Shown piece after piece: positions 44,150 through 52,931 of a stretch of 64,000 bases of DNA. The stretch comes from Halobacillus halophilus DSM 2266 (lineage in GTDB: Bacteria; Bacillota; Bacilli; Bacillales; Halobacillaceae), in the NCBI RefSeq assembly GCF_000284515.1, contig NC_017668.1:310001-374000 (forward strand), read 5' to 3'. Below the pieces are notes generated by a model. It did no database searches. It had not been told where the DNA came from and worked only from the letters and a program-made list of their open reading frames with translations. Made by a program: the position numbers and the translations under genes. The stretch's first letter is position 1; each line of letters opens with the position of its first letter.

Positions 44150-44710
44150 TTAACGGGTACTGGATTCAAATTCGCTCTTCAATATTCCCATAAGAATGGT
44201 GTCATAGTAGCTTCCTTGAACAAATTCATTTCTACGAAGCCTGCCCTCTCGCTGAAATCCAGTTTTTTCGTATAACCGGAGGGCTTGATGATTTCCGCTC
44301 CAGGTATCAAGCTGCACCCTTTCTAAGTTAAGGGTATAAAAAAGATGATTGAGCAAAGTGTAAATAATATCTTTTCCATATCCCCGCCCCCAGTAATCTC
44401 GTTCACCAATTGTGAGCCCAATTTCTGCCGCTCTTGTGACGGGGTTTAAATTTCGATAATCACATTTGCCAATAGGTTCTTGTGTTGCTTTTGAATAAAC
44501 AATAAAAACAGTTCCATGTTCCCATAAATGGTGTGAATTCAGATTTTTTTCATATTGGGCTTGAAGAGCTTCCAGAGGGTTATTATTCTGGTTCGCTGAT
44601 TCACTTCCTGAACTAAGAAAAGTAAGGGACTCATCATTGGCCCATGTGTGAAGATTCTCCAAATCTTTTCGGGACACAGGCCACAAATCTACTAAACGTC
44701 CTTTTAACAT
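44150..44710 (-). CDS. GNAT acetyltransferase, RimJ/RimL-like
   Basis: N-acetyltransferase of 186 residues. Key motifs: RLVDLWPVSRKDLENLHTW at the start, AEIGLTIGERDYWGRGYGKDII with the acetyl-CoA loop (~105-126), and LDTWSGNHQALRLYEKTGFQREGRLR (~143-168). This pattern is typical of the group acetylating protein or small-molecule amines; the acceptor is unknown. ATG 44710 has AGGAGG six bases upstream. It is divergent from the next gene. Confidence 0.87.
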   Translation of the reverse strand: MLKGRLVDLWPVSRKDLENLHTWANDESLTFLSSGSESANQNNNPLEALQAQYEKNLNSHHLWEHGTVFIVYSKATQEPIGKCDYRNLNPVTRAAEIGLTIGERDYWGRGYGKDIIYTLLNHLFYTLNLERVQLDTWSGNHQALRLYEKTGFQREGRLRRNEFVQGSYYDTILMGILKSEFESSTR

Positions 44711-44822
44711 ATCCCACCTCCTATGCCTCATTATTCGACTAAATATTGGATTTGTCAAAAAACACTGAATTTTTATTTAGGATCATTCTAGTCAATCATT
44801 CTAAGGTAAGGAGGTATTCTGA

Positions 44823-45392
44823 TTGTTTGACTCATGTGTGCAAGTGAAGGAGTTTATGAAGGGCTATCAAGGTCACTGGTGGATCGCGGGTGGATGGGCG
44901 ATTGACCTTCATATAGGCGAAGAAATAAGAGAACACGAAGATCTCGATATAGCTGTATTAAGGGACGAGCAGTTTTTGCTCCGATCACACTTTAAGAACT
45001 GGAAAATGGAGTATATTAAAGAAGGAAGTGGAGTAAATTGGAAAGTGGGAGATTGGCTTGGAACCCCCATTCACGAGATTCATTCCACGAATCATTCTGG
45101 AGAACATATAGAGTTTTTATTAAATGATAGAAAAGGGGACTATTGGCACTTTAGGCGCAACAGCAACATTGGATTCCCGCTTAGTTACATGCATCTTCGG
45201 TCTGAGCAGGGAGTACCTTATTTAAATCCGGAAATTGTCCTTCTTTACAAAGCAAAGTACACGAGTGAAAAGGATAACCAGGATTTTCACTATATATTTC
45301 CCCACTTAAATGAACGTCAAAAGGAATGGCTCAAGCAGAGTTTGATGCATCACCAGCCTGATCATGCTTGGTTAGAAAAATTATTATTTTAA
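44823..45392 (+). CDS. Nucleotidyltransferase-like protein (aminoglycoside/lincosamide adenylyltransferase fold)
   Basis: 189 residues, TTG start with AAGGAGGT seven bases upstream. The N-terminal motif WWIAGGWAIDLHIGEEIREHEDLDIAV (~19-45) has the GGWA...DLDIA arrangement of minimal nucleotidyltransferases, including antibiotic adenylyltransferases of the AadB/LinB kind. The metal-binding acidic pair is DLD, with a later IEFLLND. A resistance role cannot be claimed; many chromosomal copies are uncharacterised. Confidence 0.72.
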   Translation: MFDSCVQVKEFMKGYQGHWWIAGGWAIDLHIGEEIREHEDLDIAVLRDEQFLLRSHFKNWKMEYIKEGSGVNWKVGDWLGTPIHEIHSTNHSGEHIEFLLNDRKGDYWHFRRNSNIGFPLSYMHLRSEQGVPYLNPEIVLLYKAKYTSEKDNQDFHYIFPHLNERQKEWLKQSLMHHQPDHAWLEKLLF

Positions 45393-45468
45393 AGGAAATC
45401 CTTAAGATTTTTCGTACTTAAATGATATGGTGGGGAAGTGAGTTAAACAGGAAGGGAGAAAGAAGTTA

Positions 45469-46791
45469 ATGAACAGAGAGAAGATTTGGGTTAAAGTGCG
45501 AGACAGTTTCTGGTTTCTTCCAACTCTTTACAGCCTTATATCGATCATTTCAGTTATTCTAATAAGTTTTGTGGACTTATGGATCGTTCCGCAAGTTCAG
45601 GAAAGTATGCCGAAAATATTTTTAACCGAAAAAAGTGTGGCAACGACCCTGTATGGGTCGCTGATTACGTCGATACTTACGATGACAACCATTAGCTTTT
45701 CAACCATTATGGTGGTGCTGACTACTTATTCCACTCAGTTTTCGCCGCGTACTTTACAGGATTTTATGAAAAGCCGAGTGACCCAGCATGTATTGGGTGT
45801 TTATTCATTTGGATTTATCTTTGCTCTCGTCAATTTATTATTACTTGGGGGTACTCAGAAGAAAGGTCTGGTCAGTCCCTTTTTAACAGTAGTCGTATCC
45901 ATCATTTGTTTAGGATTTTTCATCCTGTTTATTCACCATTCGTCCCGCTTTTTACAAGTGAACAATTTAATTGGTGATATCCGCAAAACCACTTCGAATG
46001 TTATTGCTAATACGTTCAAGGAAAAGAGTTATAATGAATCAACAGAGTGGGATGAAAAAGATTTGGAAAGTTTGAAACAGAATAGCCAAGGAGTCATTTT
46101 TGCCAACGAATCGGGTTATCTTCAAGGAATGCAGATGGGATTATTCATTCAGTGGGCTGTAAAAAATGATTTATTTATTGAAGCCAACACGTTAATTGGA
46201 GATTACATTCAGAAGGGGATGCCTTTATTTTATTATTGGAAAGAGGACTCTTCAGAAGAAATTAAACCGGAACAAGCCCTGCAGTATATAATAGTCGGAA
46301 ATGAGAGGACAGATATACAGGACATTGAATTCTCGATTCAAAAACTCGTTGAAATTGCCGTAAAAGCAATCTCACCTAGTATTAATGATCCACATACAGC
46401 GGTTAACTGCATCAACCGAATAGGTTCGCTGCTGGCTGAATTAGGTTCAGTTTATGAGCCGATCCGCTATTATGCTGACGATAGCAATAATCTTCGGCTG
46501 AAGATTGAGCCAAGGGAATTTCACGATTATCTGTATACCAGCTTCTACCAGATGCGCATCTATGGAAGCCACGATTTTTCTGTGATGAACGGAGTGATTG
46601 AGGCTCTCTATAAAATCTCTGTTGTTCATGATGAAAAGATTAAAGAAGATGTATGGAGATTTGGACGTTATATGATGAAAGCTGTCGATACAAAGAGTAT
46701 GGACCAGCTGGATTTTGAATATTTTGATAAGCAGGCTCAGAAGTTAGCCTCAGCCTGTAATAAAACCGTTCAGTTCCCACGTCCATATTAG
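45469..46791 (+). CDS. DUF2254 membrane protein (second copy)
   Basis: 440 residues with four N-terminal helices and the hallmark VVLTTYSTQFSPRTLQDFM (~83-101), then a cytoplasmic domain with SPSINDPHTAVNCINRIG. It is a paralog of the protein at 20739-22115; the two share the family motifs and layout but differ broadly. Function unknown. AGGAAGGGAG lies ten bases before the ATG. Confidence 0.88.
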   Translation: MNREKIWVKVRDSFWFLPTLYSLISIISVILISFVDLWIVPQVQESMPKIFLTEKSVATTLYGSLITSILTMTTISFSTIMVVLTTYSTQFSPRTLQDFMKSRVTQHVLGVYSFGFIFALVNLLLLGGTQKKGLVSPFLTVVVSIICLGFFILFIHHSSRFLQVNNLIGDIRKTTSNVIANTFKEKSYNESTEWDEKDLESLKQNSQGVIFANESGYLQGMQMGLFIQWAVKNDLFIEANTLIGDYIQKGMPLFYYWKEDSSEEIKPEQALQYIIVGNERTDIQDIEFSIQKLVEIAVKAISPSINDPHTAVNCINRIGSLLAELGSVYEPIRYYADDSNNLRLKIEPREFHDYLYTSFYQMRIYGSHDFSVMNGVIEALYKISVVHDEKIKEDVWRFGRYMMKAVDTKSMDQLDFEYFDKQAQKLASACNKTVQFPRPY

Positions 46792-46844
46792 ATATTCCCA
46801 CCTTCCCGAGGCTATCGACATTTTTTACAGTTTTTAGACAAATT

Positions 46845-46869
46845 GTTTACAATTTTGAGGATGGGGTAA
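46845..46869 (+). promoter_or_regulatory. Candidate sigma-B promoter of the second BCCT gene
   Basis: GTTTAC, a 13-base spacer, GGGTAA. Each hexamer has five of six bases of the consensus GTTTAA-N12-14-GGGTAT. It lies about 80 bases before the start codon. General-stress control of osmolyte importers is known in B. subtilis. Confidence 0.55.
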
Positions 46870-46950
46870 CAGTTAATTAGTCCTCAATTACCATTTCCTC
46901 GCAATTATCTATTGATGTAAAAAAAGTTGAGCACCGGAAAGGAGAAAATG

Positions 46951-48471
46951 ATGAGAAAAGTTACGTCGGTTTTTTGGATTACTCTAGCCATAGCCTTATT
47001 TTCAGTTATTTGGGGGGCTGTTGCACCGGGAAATCTTGAAAGTATTACAGGCTCGATACAGTCGTTTATTTCTGTACACTTCGGCTGGTATTATCTATTA
47101 ATCGTTACGGGTTTTGTCATTTTTTGTATTTATATGATCTTCAGTCCGTATGGGAAGATTAAACTGGGAAAACCTTCAGATAAGCCGGATTACAACTATG
47201 CCACATGGTTTGCAATGTTATTCAGTGCAGGTATGGGAATTGGGCTGGTTTTCTGGGGGGCTGCTGAACCAATTTACTTTTACGCAAAGAATGCTCCAAC
47301 TGCAGAAACTGGCACACCTGAAGCTCTGAATGAGACTATGCAGTTCGTGTATTTTCACTGGGGAGTTCATGCCTGGGGAATCTATGCAATTGTTGCTTTA
47401 GTACTCGCCTACTTTAAATTCCGCCGGGGTTCACCGGCTCTCGTAAGTGCAACTTTAGAGCCGCTTTTTGGAGATAAGATGAAAGGTCCCTGGGGGAAAG
47501 CGGTTGACGTGGTTGCTGTGTTTGCAACAATTGTAGGTGTAGCTACCACTTTAGGATTCGGAGCAGCACAAATCAATGGAGGACTTACATTCCTAACGCC
47601 TATTAAAGACTCGTTTACTGTACAGCTGATTATTATTGGAATCGTAACTGTCTTGTTTATGATGTCGGCTTACACGGGTCTTAGTAAAGGGATCAAATAT
47701 CTGAGTAATACTAATATGGTTTTAGCATTACTTCTTTTAGTGATGATGATGGTAATAGGTCCTACCTTGTTCATTATGAATATGTTTACAGATACGATTG
47801 GAGCTTATTTGCAGAACTTGCCTTCCATGAGTTTTAGATTAGCTCCGAATAGTGAAGAGAACCGTTCTTGGATTAACAGTTGGACCGTATTCTACTGGGC
47901 GTGGTGGATCGCCTGGTCTCCATTTGTCGGTATATTTATTGCCCGTGTGTCCAAAGGGCGTACAATTAGAGAGTTTCTATCCGGTGTCTTGTTAGTGCCT
48001 TCCGTGATAGGATTTCTATGGTTCTCCGCCTTTGGTTCTTCGGCCATTAAAGTTCAGCAGGGTGGTGAAACGGACTTATCTGAACTAGTTACGGAACAGA
48101 CACTCTTTGGTGCTTTCGATAACTATCCTTTAGGGTTGATAATGTCCATTATTGCGATGATTCTAATTGGAACTTTCTTTATTACCTCTGCCGATTCAGC
48201 GACGTTCGTATTAGGTATGCAGACTACGAATGGCTCGTTAACGCCGCCGACCATGGTTAAATTCGCCTGGGGGATTATCCAGTCCTCCATGGCAGCTGTG
48301 TTATTGTATTCTGGCGGCTTACAAGCCTTGCAAAATGCTCTCATTTCGGCAGCATTTCCATTCTCGTTTATTATGATTCTCATGGTTGTATCACTTTACA
48401 AAGCACTGCGTGCTGATAAAGCTGCTATAGAGAAAGAACATAGAGATTCTGAGGAAAAAACCTCTGCATAG
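46951..48471 (+). CDS. BCCT-family transporter (OpuD-like), second copy
   Basis: Osmolyte importer of about 506 residues. Helix 2-3 reads MLFSAGMGIGLVFWGAAEP, the substrate region YFHWGVHAWGIYA, and helix 8 WTVFYWAWWIAWSPFVGIFIARVSKGRTIREF, with the aromatic WWIAW box of betaine carriers. The helix-8 Trp/Tyr pattern is closer to OpuD/BetP than the first copy. The start is ATG 46951 (AAAGGAG six bases upstream) or 46948. A sigma-B-like promoter is upstream. Confidence 0.92.
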   Translation: MRKVTSVFWITLAIALFSVIWGAVAPGNLESITGSIQSFISVHFGWYYLLIVTGFVIFCIYMIFSPYGKIKLGKPSDKPDYNYATWFAMLFSAGMGIGLVFWGAAEPIYFYAKNAPTAETGTPEALNETMQFVYFHWGVHAWGIYAIVALVLAYFKFRRGSPALVSATLEPLFGDKMKGPWGKAVDVVAVFATIVGVATTLGFGAAQINGGLTFLTPIKDSFTVQLIIIGIVTVLFMMSAYTGLSKGIKYLSNTNMVLALLLLVMMMVIGPTLFIMNMFTDTIGAYLQNLPSMSFRLAPNSEENRSWINSWTVFYWAWWIAWSPFVGIFIARVSKGRTIREFLSGVLLVPSVIGFLWFSAFGSSAIKVQQGGETDLSELVTEQTLFGAFDNYPLGLIMSIIAMILIGTFFITSADSATFVLGMQTTNGSLTPPTMVKFAWGIIQSSMAAVLLYSGGLQALQNALISAAFPFSFIMILMVVSLYKALRADKAAIEKEHRDSEEKTSA

Positions 48472-48477
48472 AATAGG

Positions 48478-48514
48478 GGATAAAGGGGCCGGGTCAAATC
48501 CGGTCCTTTATTTA
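48478..48514 (+). terminator. Intrinsic terminator after the second BCCT gene
   Basis: ATAAAGGGGCCGG / CCGGTCCTTTAT stem followed by TTATG; moderate T tract. Confidence 0.75.
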
Positions 48515-48634
48515 TGCAAGAAGAATGATTGATTGAAGGCAATTTTTAGGATAAATTAAAAAAGGATCATAAAATCATAGACAAGTACGATAGAATAAGT
48601 GACACTTGGAATTGATTGAAAAGGAGTATTGAAC

Positions 48635-49450
48635 ATGTGGGAATGGAGAAATATTTACCGTGGTATGCTTATGGGAGCAAGTGATGTTGTCCCGGGCGTG
48701 AGCGGTGGTACAATTGCGGTAGTCCTCGGTATCTATGATCGTCTAATTGAAGCGATCAATGGTTTCTTTACAAAGGAATGGAAAAAGCATCTTAAATTCT
48801 TACTGCCGTTAGGAATAGGTGTTGTTACGTCTATTCTGCTGTTGGCAAGATTAATAGAGTGGTTATTTGAGCATTACCCTGGTCCCACTCAGTTTTTTTT
48901 CCTGGGATTGATTATAGGGGTGCTTCCTTACTTAACACATAAAGCGGATGTGAAGCATAAATTTAAAGCGAACCATTATCTCATTTTACTCATTGGCGCA
49001 GTACTCGTGGCTTCAATGGCATTTTTTCAGACGAATGAAACGGAACCTATGCAGAACTTGACGTTTTCCACCTATATTCTTCTGTTCTTTTCGGGCTGGA
49101 TTGCGAGCAGTGCCATGATCCTGCCAGGGATAAGCGGGTCTTTCATACTGCTGATTATTGGGGTTTACTCTACCGTAGTCGGTGGAGTATCAGATTTGAA
49201 ATTTGATATTATAGCAGTGGTCGGATTAGGAATTCTATTTGGTATTGTCGTTATGAGTAAGATTGTTAAATTCTTTTTGGAGAATTATACTTCAGGGACC
49301 TTTGCCCTAATCATTGGTTTAGTTATTGGGTCAGTATTTGTTATTTTCCCTGGTGTACCGGGAAGCGCAGCATTATGGTTGGTAAGTGCCTTGGCGTTCA
49401 TTGGAGGTCTTGTGGTTGCATGGCTTCTGGGCCGTGTGGAATATAAATAA
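48635..49450 (+). CDS. popT: DUF368 protein, polyprenyl-phosphate translocase (PopT)
   Basis: Membrane protein of 271 residues, about nine helices. Two inverted-repeat signature loops are visible: GASDVVPGVSGGTIAVVLG (~14-32) and SSAMILPGISGSFILLIIG (~163-181). The family was recently shown to recycle undecaprenyl phosphate across the membrane for cell-wall synthesis and to matter at alkaline pH. ATG 48635 is chosen (AAAAGGAG eight bases upstream); an in-frame TTG at 48629 is too close to the site. Confidence 0.9.
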   Translation: MWEWRNIYRGMLMGASDVVPGVSGGTIAVVLGIYDRLIEAINGFFTKEWKKHLKFLLPLGIGVVTSILLLARLIEWLFEHYPGPTQFFFLGLIIGVLPYLTHKADVKHKFKANHYLILLIGAVLVASMAFFQTNETEPMQNLTFSTYILLFFSGWIASSAMILPGISGSFILLIIGVYSTVVGGVSDLKFDIIAVVGLGILFGIVVMSKIVKFFLENYTSGTFALIIGLVIGSVFVIFPGVPGSAALWLVSALAFIGGLVVAWLLGRVEYK

Positions 49451-49524
49451 GCAAATCATAAGACAAAAGCATTCTTACCGATTATCATATGGATAAGAAT
49501 CTGTTTAAAAGGAGAATGATAAGC

Positions 49525-49842
49525 ATGGAATCAATTCATACGATAGAGAAATTTAACGAAACAATTGAGAGTGAGCAACCGGTTATTATTAAGTTCCAGG
49601 CAGACTGGTGCCCGGACTGCCGTCGAATGGATATGTTTATCGGAGAAGTTTTAGAGGAATATAATCAGTATCGTTGGTACGACGTTAATCGTGATGAAAT
49701 TTCGGAAGTTGCAGATAAGTATGAGGTTATGGGTATTCCAAGTTTGTTGATTTTTAAACAAGGTGAAAAAATAGCGCATTTGCATAGTGCGGACGCAAAA
49801 ACCCCTGAAGAAGTAGAAGAGTTTCTGCAGACAAGTCTCTAA
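49525..49842 (+). CDS. Thioredoxin-family protein (YtpP-like)
   Basis: 105 residues with the redox site FQADWCPDCRRM (Cys ~31 and ~34) and the cis-Pro loop MGIPSLLIF (~72-80). WCPDC differs from the classical WCGPC and is seen in YtpP-like thioredoxins. ATG 49525 follows AAAAGGAG by ten bases. Its original terminator has been split by the IS3 element just downstream. Confidence 0.87.
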   Translation: MESIHTIEKFNETIESEQPVIIKFQADWCPDCRRMDMFIGEVLEEYNQYRWYDVNRDEISEVADKYEVMGIPSLLIFKQGEKIAHLHSADAKTPEEVEEFLQTSL

Positions 49843-49897
49843 AGTAAACGTCCACATGGTCTATTTAGAGTGACCTAGAAAAATGAGACGTAATAAA

Positions 49898-49938
49898 ACA
49901 CCTTCAAAGTTGTAATACTACACTTGGAGGTGTTTTTC
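49898..49938 (+). other. Hairpin in the IS3 left end covering the orfA ribosome binding site
   Basis: AAACACCTTCAAAGTTG pairs with an ACTTGGAGGTGTTT segment and is followed by T5. The right arm contains GGAGGTG, the ribosome binding site of orfA. On readthrough transcripts the site would be hidden or transcription ended, a known self-limiting trick of IS elements. Confidence 0.6.
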
Positions 49939-49940
49939 TT

Positions 49941-50276
49941 ATGGGTAAAAAAGTTCACTATCCCGAAGAAGTAAAAAAGAAAGTAGTTCAATTAAAATTA
50001 GAAGGGAATCACACGAATCAAGAGTTGATGGACATGTTTGGAATTAAGAATAAGTCCCAGATTAAAACGTGGATGAAATGGTTTAGAAATGGGGAAAACC
50101 ACCGGTTTGCTCAGCCTATAGGGAAACAATATTCTCACGGGAAAGGGCCGGAAGACGAGGATGAAATGACCCAACTGAAGAAAAAGATTGCCTATTATGA
50201 TATGAGAGAAGAACTGTTGGAAAAGTACCAGGAAATCGAAAGGAAGTGGTTCCAGAAGTATTCATCCAAATCGTAG
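49941..50276 (+). CDS. IS3-family OrfA (HTH transposase subunit)
   Basis: 111 residues with a helix-turn-helix (KKKVVQLKLEGNHTNQELMDMFGI, ~11-34, with KTWMKW following) and a C-terminal coiled region. Together with orfB it forms the fused transposase by -1 frameshift. A slippery site is not obvious (a short A4G run at 50219-50223 is the best candidate). GGAGGTG is 10 bases before the ATG. Confidence 0.88.
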   Translation: MGKKVHYPEEVKKKVVQLKLEGNHTNQELMDMFGIKNKSQIKTWMKWFRNGENHRFAQPIGKQYSHGKGPEDEDEMTQLKKKIAYYDMREELLEKYQEIERKWFQKYSSKS

Positions 50277-51100
50277 AAACATTTAAGCACAAGTATCCTG
50301 TGAAAGATATTTGTGAATGCTTTGGTATAGCTAAAGCCACCTATTATCGCTGGCGGGGAAAGTCATGGGGACCGTCGGTCCTGGAGAAGAAGATCATTGA
50401 GCTATGTGAAGATCTAAAATTTAGAGTGGGACACCGTATGGTCCGTGACCTCTTACGTAAGGAATACCAAATCAAACTCAATCGAAATACCGTTCAAAAA
50501 ATCATGCAGAAATACCATATTCAATGTCGCGTAAAACCAAAGAGACAGTGTTATATCGCAGGGGAAAGTAAGATTGTGGTACCGAATTATTTAGAGAGAA
50601 ACTTTACGTCTACGAGACCTAATGAAAAATGGGTAACAGATATTACCTATCTTCCTTACGGAGAGAAAATGTTATATTTATCAACGATTATGGACTTATA
50701 CAACAACGAAATCCTCGCGTACACGATCAGTGATAAACAAGATACGTCCTTCGTATTAGATACGTTGAGGAAAGCTTGCGAAGGACGTGACGTCTATGAA
50801 GTGATCCTTCATAGCGATCAAGGTTCGCAGTACACGTCCTATGAATTTCAAGAAGAGGCCAAAAAAAGAGGCATTATCACAAGCATGTCCCGACGGGGGA
50901 ACTGCTTTGATAATGCCGTCATCGAATCCTTCCACTCCACGATAAAATCGGAAGAATTCAGTCCTCTGGACCGAGGAAAAATAGATCATCATACCGTACG
51001 CTCAAAAATCGATACGTACATGTATTACTACAATTATTGTCGACCTTTTCAAAAACTAAACTGCCAAACTCCAATTGAATTCAGAGTAATGGCAGCCTAG
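50246..51100 (+). CDS. IS3-family OrfB (DDE transposase)
   Basis: Integrase-core protein of 284 residues overlapping orfA by 31 bases in the -1 frame. The catalytic triad is intact: Asp in WVTDITYLPYG (~132), Asp in ILHSDQGSQYTS (~195), and Glu in NAVIESFHSTIKSE (~230) with the following Lys. The N-terminal HTH_21-type region (CEDLKFRVGHRMVRDLL) is also present. Internal GTG 50246 can start alone, but the active protein is probably the OrfAB fusion. Confidence 0.92.
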   Translation: MVPEVFIQIVETFKHKYPVKDICECFGIAKATYYRWRGKSWGPSVLEKKIIELCEDLKFRVGHRMVRDLLRKEYQIKLNRNTVQKIMQKYHIQCRVKPKRQCYIAGESKIVVPNYLERNFTSTRPNEKWVTDITYLPYGEKMLYLSTIMDLYNNEILAYTISDKQDTSFVLDTLRKACEGRDVYEVILHSDQGSQYTSYEFQEEAKKRGIITSMSRRGNCFDNAVIESFHSTIKSEEFSPLDRGKIDHHTVRSKIDTYMYYYNYCRPFQKLNCQTPIEFRVMAA

Positions 51101-51175
51101 GTGTTTTATTGAGTCTTATTTTACTGTGGCACTCCAATTCCATGTGGACGTTTTATATAAAGGGGGGAACCTGTA

Positions 51176-52258
51176 TTGTCAAAACGATTGTTATTAGTAG
51201 GAGCAGGACATGCTCATCTAGAGGTGATCCGAAGACTGAAAAGCGAAGCATGGGTAAATGTTGAAGTGTGTCTCATTTCTTCCTCGAGGTATCAATATTA
51301 CTCTGGAATGTTTTCTGGATTCACAGAAGGTCTGTACTCGCTTGAAGATACACGAGTTTCTTTGGAAAAGATTACGAGAGAAGCACGTATTCATTTCATT
51401 GAAAAAACCGTTGTCAGTTTGCGACCGAAACAGAAAAAAGTAATTTGCCATGATGGTTCCGTCTATCCGTTTGATGTTGTAAGTTTTGATATTGGCTCCC
51501 AAAGTTTACCCAAGGCTTTTGAACATACGGTGGCACGCACCATCAAGCCAAATTATGAATTCATTTCTCAAATTGAAGAAATTCGTAATACCACTCATCC
51601 TTTAATTGTAGGGGGAGGAGCTGCGGGAACGGAACTTGCTCTTTCGATCCAAACTTATAAAGAGAAAAACCAAATTCCGGGACAAGTTAAGCTGGTAACT
51701 GCTGAGAAGGTCATGAATGGATTTCCGAAAATAGTTTCCACCCGGCTTAAGTCATTACTTATTAAAAAAGGGGTGCAAGTGTGGGAGGACGAAAGTGTAG
51801 AGGAGATTCATGATCATTACATTGTAACGAACTCCGGAAATAAGATTCGGCATACTAGTGTCCTTTGGTTGGGCGGAGCTTCAGCCGAGCCTATCTTTAA
51901 ACGGTCTGGAGTCGAAGTAGATGAGAAAGGATTTGCGCTGGTCAGGGACACCCTGCAGTTTCAAGAGTATGATTATATTTTTGGATCAGGCGACTGCATA
52001 ACCTTGACTGCGTATCCTGAGCTTCAGAAAAGCGGTGTCTATGCTGTTAAACAAGGCCCTGTGTTATGGAACAATTTGAGCCAATTCTTGTCTGGTCAAC
52101 CGCTCCAAGAGTATGACCCTCAAAAAAATGCCCTCTATATCTTATCAACAGGAAAACAGCAAGGATTTATGGTCTATGGTCCGCTGAGTCATCACAGCCG
52201 GCAGGCTTGGAAGTTAAAAAATAAAATAGACAGAGATTTTATGGCTAAATATAAATAA
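51176..52258 (+). CDS. FAD-dependent pyridine-nucleotide oxidoreductase (SelD-associated type)
   Basis: 360 residues. N-terminal FAD fold LLLVGAGHAHLEVIRRL (~5-21), NAD(P)H fold PLIVGGGAAGTELALSI (~142-158), and second FAD motif FGSGDCITLTAYP. The GAGHAHLEV form is found in the domain fused to SelD in some organisms and in stand-alone homologs related to NADH dehydrogenases. No redox-active CxxC is seen, so it may reduce a quinone or an unknown acceptor. TTG start with GGGGGG eight bases upstream. It lies just past the IS3 insertion; its promoter may now be affected. Confidence 0.8.
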   Translation: MSKRLLLVGAGHAHLEVIRRLKSEAWVNVEVCLISSSRYQYYSGMFSGFTEGLYSLEDTRVSLEKITREARIHFIEKTVVSLRPKQKKVICHDGSVYPFDVVSFDIGSQSLPKAFEHTVARTIKPNYEFISQIEEIRNTTHPLIVGGGAAGTELALSIQTYKEKNQIPGQVKLVTAEKVMNGFPKIVSTRLKSLLIKKGVQVWEDESVEEIHDHYIVTNSGNKIRHTSVLWLGGASAEPIFKRSGVEVDEKGFALVRDTLQFQEYDYIFGSGDCITLTAYPELQKSGVYAVKQGPVLWNNLSQFLSGQPLQEYDPQKNALYILSTGKQQGFMVYGPLSHHSRQAWKLKNKIDRDFMAKYK

Positions 52259-52287
52259 GCGCCTCCATAAAGGAGACGCTTATTTAC
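52254..52287. terminator. Bidirectional terminator
   Basis: AATAAGCGCCTCC / GGAGACGCTTATT stem (one mismatch) between convergent genes. Confidence 0.82.
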
Positions 52288-52931
52288 TATATTTTCAGCC
52301 AGCTTCTCACTTTATTCCGGAATAGAAAAGTCAGAGCAAAGATCAAAGCAAATACAGTCAAGGCGATGAAAATCAATTGGCGGTCTCCACTCGCCAGACT
52401 AGTACCAACTAAGCTGTAAGCAAACGTTCCGGGAAGCATTCCAAAAATGGTAGCAATGATAAAGGGTCGCAGCTTTACGCGTGTAACGCCTGCCAAGTAA
52501 CTTAAGATGTCAAATCCTACAATAGGGATGAGCCTTAAAACGAACACATACAAGAAACCCCGTTCCTTCATTCGGTAATATATCTTTTCAGACCATTTGG
52601 ATTCTTGGAATTTCAAAACCGAATCTCCAAAGAACCGTCCCATTACGTAACCAGTAATACCAGCCGCAGTAGCTCCTATCACAATATATAACATACCTGG
52701 CCATAAACCATACGCAAAAGCAGCAGCTAGAGAGAGAATGGATGTTGGAAACACCACAATCGGACCTATCGCGTATAAACCCATAAATAGAAGCGGTCCA
52801 TAAAAACCGAAAGAAAGGATGAAGCTGCGAATGCTATCCGCTGTAACATCAAATTGCTGCCGTATAAACCAGGCAATAACAAGAAATGCGATGACAAACA
52901 AGAGGGCCCGTGTGAGGCTTTTCCACTTCAT
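52287..52931 (-). CDS. TVP38/TMEM64-family membrane protein (VTT domain)
   Basis: 214 residues, about six helices. The family blocks are FPTSILSLAAAFAYGLWPGMLY (~61-82, the F-P loop), GYVMGRFFGD (~94-103) and RLIPIVGFDILSYLAGVTRVK (~133-153). VTT proteins include DedA-type lipid transporters. It is the last gene of the importer operon, overlapping the ATPase stop by four bases. In E. coli the same family (YdjX/YdjZ) sits beside ynjBCD, so the link may be functional. Confidence 0.9.
   Translation of the reverse strand: MKWKSLTRALLFVIAFLVIAWFIRQQFDVTADSIRSFILSFGFYGPLLFMGLYAIGPIVVFPTSILSLAAAFAYGLWPGMLYIVIGATAAGITGYVMGRFFGDSVLKFQESKWSEKIYYRMKERGFLYVFVLRLIPIVGFDILSYLAGVTRVKLRPFIIATIFGMLPGTFAYSLVGTSLASGDRQLIFIALTVFALIFALTFLFRNKVRSWLKI

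Larger units (their letters stand above)
49866..51136 (+). mobile_element. IS3-family insertion sequence (IS150-group-like), apparently intact
   Basis: About 1.27 kb with imperfect terminal inverted repeats of ~38 bp: left TAGAGTGACCTAG... and right, read inward, TGGAGTGCCACAG..., both ending in AATAAAACACCT. A 3-bp target duplication ATT flanks it (49863-49865 and 51137-51139). It carries two overlapping frames, orfA and orfB, with a complete DDE core. It lies in the loop of a terminator. Confidence 0.9.
49846..51154 (+). terminator. Terminator split by the IS3-family element
   Basis: The left arm AAACGTCCACATGG (49846-49859) and the right arm CCATGTGGACGTTT (51140-51153) are exact complements. 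Joined through the target duplication, they restore a 14-bp hairpin with loop TCTATT and T tract, sited 4 bases after the thioredoxin stop. Confidence 0.85.
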
